NCBI GenBank assembly: GCA_001513395.1
Contig: LFTP01000066.1
Span: 1 to 8,147, forward strand
Length of the DNA stretch: 8,147 nucleotides
From: Clostridia bacterium DTU080
GTDB lineage: Bacteria; Bacillota; Limnochordia; DTU080
Direction: 5' to 3'
Part shown: positions 6,361 to 8,147 of the stretch, one piece after another
Numbering within the stretch: position 1 is the stretch's first letter
Layout of the letters: every line of letters begins with the position of its first letter
Made by a program: the position numbers and the translations under genes
The notes under the pieces: generated by a model
What the model was told of the DNA's origin: nothing
The model's database searches: none
Seen by the model: only the letters and a program-made list of their open reading frames with translations

Positions 6361-6739
6361 CGGACACCGACAAGAGGCCCTCTCAGCCGACACATCCGGC
6401 AAGGACTCGGATGCTGCTCGAACGAACAGTGTATCGCAGGCGCCAAAACCTGTAGACGGTTTTCAAAACGGAGATACGGTCGTTGCGGTGATAAGGAGGA
6501 TTATCGGGGCATGCATGTACCGCGCAGCGGTTCGCGAACGCGGCGACTTTGACATGGCAACGGCTGCGAGAAAAAGGATCACGACTCCATGGAGACGGTC
6601 TAGACTGCCGCAACGTTTTGAGAGCTATTTGCCGTACAGCGTCAAGTGTTTCAATAAAGACTGACCGCCGAACATCCGATGCCCTGGCGCCGGATTCATG
6701 TACGCGCATTTCGGCGGATGCATACCATAAACGGTGCTT
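6361..6739. other. Intergenic stretch with dyads, no confident gene
   Basis: This stretch holds no recognisable protein. Visible structure includes AAAACC (6445-6450) / GGTTTT (6458-6463), then AAAAC (6465-6469), which can compete for the middle arm; GATAA (6490-6494) / TTATC (6501-6505) flanking GGAGGA; palindromes CATGCATG (6510-6517) and GTTCGCGAAC (6530-6539); and a weak promoter-like pair TTGCCG (6629-6634) and AATAAA (6653-6658) with 18-base spacing, which could serve the downstream bactofilin-like gene with a start near 6665. Confidence 0.5.
6515..6664 (+). CDS. Doubtful 49-residue basic ORF
   Basis: An ATG at 6515 opens 49 codons ending in TGA 6662-6664, giving a basic product (MYRAAVRERGDFDMATAARK and on). 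A strong Shine-Dalgarno AAGGAGGA (6493-6500) lies 14 bases upstream, too far to be ideal; it is 10 bases from another ATG (6511) that gives only 13 codons in another frame. The GGAGGA is flanked by GATAA/TTATC, so it would sit in a hairpin loop. Third codon positions show no strong bias. It could equally be a relic with an accidental ribosome site. Confidence 0.2.
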   Translation: MYRAAVRERGDFDMATAARKRITTPWRRSRLPQRFESYLPYSVKCFNKD

Positions 6740-6756
6740 GGAGGAGGCTACCTGCC

Positions 6757-7698
6757 ATGAACAACTACAGACGTTTGCCGTTAACGTCGCTTGTCTTTTT
6801 GCTCCTGCTTTGGATGCTCCTATCATCCGCCGCCATGGCCCAGACGGTAACGGAAATGACCACACGCGTACAGGTGGGAAGGGATATCGTCATTCCGGCG
6901 GAGACGCTCACCAAAGGCGATGTCGTGGCCGTTTTTGGAGATATCGAAGTCTTGGGAGAGGTGCACGGTGATGTGGTCGCCGTCGGCGGAAGTATCAGCA
7001 TCCACGGCCCCGTCAAAGGTGATGTGATCAGCGTAGGCGGTACGGTTCGACTGGCCAACAATGCCGTGATCGAAGGGGAAGTGACGGCCATCGGCGGAGG
7101 CGTTGATCAAGAACCTTCCTCCCGCGTCATGGGCGGCATACACAGCGTCAATCTAGGGGCCCTGGTCACAAAGCCGCGTTTTCTTTCCGGGCTGAGCCTT
7201 TTGCGGTGGAGATCGCCGCGAGCCTCCTTCGGATACCTGCTCTACGTGGTCGGCCTCTACGCCCTGGCGTTGCTCGTCTTGGCCCTTGCTCCCTCCCACG
7301 TGGCTAACGTGGCCGAGGCTTTCGACACACAGTGGCGCCGCGCTCTTTTGCTGGGCTTGATAGCCATATTGCTGATCGGTCCGATCGCGCTTGCCGTAGC
7401 CATTACCATCATAGGTATTCCTTTGGTGCCTGTCATAGTGTTCGCTTTCGTCGTGGCCAAGATCCTGGGCTACGTCGCTTTTGTCTCTTACTTGGGCCGA
7501 AGGATTGCAGGTAGCGACCGAGACTTTCACCATCTGGCCGAATTGGCCATCGGCGTGGTGGTTCTGGCTCTGGTGCGCTATGTACCTGTCCTGGGGCCTG
7601 TGACCAGCTTCTTTGTCAATGCCATTACCTTGGGGGCGGTGCTCGACACCCGCTTTGGAACCAACCGTCCCTGGGTTCCACCGCGCCACACGGGGTGA
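6757..7698 (+). CDS. Secreted/membrane bactofilin-like (polymer-forming) protein
   Basis: The 313-residue protein has a signal peptide (basic MNNYRR, hydrophobic 10-24, likely cleavage after AMA, 26-28). Residues about 50-115 are a glycine-spaced beta repeat (GDVVAVFGDIEVLGEVHGD, VVAVGGSISIHGPVKGDV, ISVGGTVRLANNAVIEGEV) with a period of about 16-18, as in the bactofilin beta-helix. From about 158 there are four hydrophobic segments (158-180, 196-222, 223-246, 262-290). Proteins of this layout are often labelled polymer-forming cytoskeletal protein in Bacillota, but a signal peptide places the repeat outside the membrane, unlike classic cytoplasmic bactofilins; the role is probably envelope scaffolding or sensing (inference). 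ATG 6757 is chosen over an upstream in-frame start at 6679 because GGAGGAGG (6740-6747) lies nine bases upstream and a clean signal peptide results. Its stop overlaps the next gene. Confidence 0.85.
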   Translation: MNNYRRLPLTSLVFLLLLWMLLSSAAMAQTVTEMTTRVQVGRDIVIPAETLTKGDVVAVFGDIEVLGEVHGDVVAVGGSISIHGPVKGDVISVGGTVRLANNAVIEGEVTAIGGGVDQEPSSRVMGGIHSVNLGALVTKPRFLSGLSLLRWRSPRASFGYLLYVVGLYALALLVLALAPSHVANVAEAFDTQWRRALLLGLIAILLIGPIALAVAITIIGIPLVPVIVFAFVVAKILGYVAFVSYLGRRIAGSDRDFHHLAELAIGVVVLALVRYVPVLGPVTSFFVNAITLGAVLDTRFGTNRPWVPPRHTG

Positions 7699-8126
7699 GC
7701 CCGGTGAAGCGCCACTGGAAGCACAGACTCCGGATGCTTGATCTTCGAGCCTTCCGCTTTCAGGGCGGAAGGCTTATTCACATCGGCCTTGAACCGGACG
7801 AAGGGATTCAAGCTCTGGGTCGGGATTTTGTCTCCGTCCGGCGCCAAGATCGCCTGTATCTAGTGCCCTATCGGTCTTTGTGTACAGCGTGCGGCACGCT
7901 TCGCGCCAAACCTCATCCAAGCCATCCTGACTCACTGCGCCAAGTGCTCGTTCAATGGATCGATCCTAACAGCACTCTTTGGCATTATTTCATCTCCCGC
8001 CGCGGCAAGCTTCTGCGAGGTGCCATAGTTGCCGTGACTCGCAAGGGAGTGCTGATTCGCAGATGCGGACACCTGCATCTATTAAGATGGGGCTGTCCCA
8101 AAAGGTCGGCCCCTCGTCTCTTTTAG
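7695..8126 (+). CDS. Arg-rich hypothetical protein coupled to the bactofilin-like gene
   Basis: The 143-residue product is not recognised. It is strongly basic and has no signal peptide or membrane segment. Two beta-rich stretches look alike: FVSVRRQDRLYLVPYRSL (45-62) and IVAVTRKGVLIRRCGHLHLL (111-130), so it may be a small duplicated barrel. Cysteines at 63 and 66 (CTAC) and at 124 and 134 could bind metal, but this is speculative. GTG 7695 overlaps the preceding stop as GTGA, which suggests translational coupling; GTG 7704 with GGTGA five bases upstream is an alternative. A strong hairpin (7748-7774) lies near its 5' end and another (8089-8113) overlaps its last codons. The C-terminus may therefore be accidental read-in. 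Codon use resembles its neighbours. Confidence 0.6.
   Translation: MSPVKRHWKHRLRMLDLRAFRFQGGRLIHIGLEPDEGIQALGRDFVSVRRQDRLYLVPYRSLCTACGTLRAKPHPSHPDSLRQVLVQWIDPNSTLWHYFISRRGKLLRGAIVAVTRKGVLIRRCGHLHLLRWGCPKRSAPRLF
7748..7774 (+). repeat. Perfect 10-bp inverted repeat inside the start of the coupled ORF
   Basis: AGCCTTCCGC (7748-7757) and GCGGAAGGCT (7765-7774) form a perfect 10-bp stem with a 7-base loop, about 50 bases after the stop of the bactofilin-like gene. The following bases (TATTCA) are not a real U-tract, so it is a poor terminator by itself, but it could stabilise the upstream mRNA end or slow transcription and translation into the second ORF. Confidence 0.5.
8089..8124 (+). terminator. 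Terminator-like hairpin at the end of the coupled ORF
   Basis: GGGGCTGTCC (8089-8098) and GGTCGGCCCC (8104-8113) pair with one G-U and one U-U position around loop CAAAA. A T-rich tract ending in TTTT (8121-8124) follows, and the ORF stop TAG overlaps its end (8124-8126). It could terminate the two-gene unit. The string GGGGCTGTCCCAAAA also resembles the terminal inverted repeats of some insertion sequences (from memory), so an IS end just here is an alternative; the window stops too soon to decide. Confidence 0.45.
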
Positions 8127-8147
8127 CTCGCGTCTCGGCTTAGAGAC

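Noticed and set aside
792..6666. AAAGACTGACC shared at 792-802 and 6656-6666 as a regulatory repeat
   Set aside because: A handful of shared 11-mers is expected by chance in 8 kb, flanking bases differ, and distances to the next start codons differ (68 versus 91 bases).
6679..6756. Upstream start for the bactofilin-like gene
   Set aside because: It would add 26 Arg-rich residues in front of a clean signal peptide, while the ATG at 6757 has an excellent Shine-Dalgarno.
6383..6865. Minus-strand ORF of 160 codons overlapping the bactofilin-like gene start
   Set aside because: It runs antisense through the Shine-Dalgarno and signal peptide of a well-supported gene and has no recognisable protein features.
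7153..7689. Minus-strand ORF of 178 codons antisense to the bactofilin-like gene
   Set aside because: It has low-complexity Gln/His/Asp-rich content typical of a shadow frame of a membrane protein gene.

Overview
The window reads as a piece of a moderately GC-rich bacterial chromosome, most likely from a Gram-positive lineage (Bacillota, perhaps Clostridia- or Negativicutes-like). The pointers are a single-chain SecD-SecF fusion, strong purine-rich Shine-Dalgarno sites, sigma-A type promoter boxes, T-rich intrinsic terminators, and a membrane-anchored bactofilin-like protein of a kind common in that phylum. This placement is an inference. No rRNA, tRNA, CRISPR array or intact transposase was seen.

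Layout. Positions 1-869 hold no confident gene. They do contain a compact unit of extended -10 promoter, Shine-Dalgarno and U-tract hairpin at 397-484, with a weak overlapping ORF (444-800). secDF (870-2945, +) follows and ends in a textbook terminator (2974-3000). A clear promoter (3002-3030) then drives a 530-residue protein (3060-4652, +) that joins HEAT repeats to a THUMP-like and a TrmN/RlmL-like methyltransferase domain whose catalytic motif looks lost. A long bidirectional terminator (4657-4693) separates it from a convergent metal-dependent amidohydrolase (4701-5876, -). Positions 5896-6739 are again without an intact gene; they contain what looks like a decayed minus-strand gene ending in a hairpin, plus several dyads and one tiny ORF. 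The right end is a two-gene unit: a secreted/membrane bactofilin-like protein (6757-7698, +) and an overlapping Arg-rich protein of unknown function (7695-8126, +), ending in a terminator-like hairpin.

How the genes work together. SecDF uses proton flow to pull secreted proteins through the SecYEG channel, and the bactofilin-like protein, with a signal peptide and four membrane segments, would be one of its clients. The methyltransferase-like and amidohydrolase genes each have their own transcription signals and show no clear pathway link. The strongest candidates for new biology are the HEAT-THUMP-pseudo-methyltransferase fusion, the coupled unknown partner of the bactofilin-like protein, and the small promoter/terminator unit upstream of secDF. 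The two long gene-poor stretches (about 870 and 840 bases) suggest ongoing gene decay.
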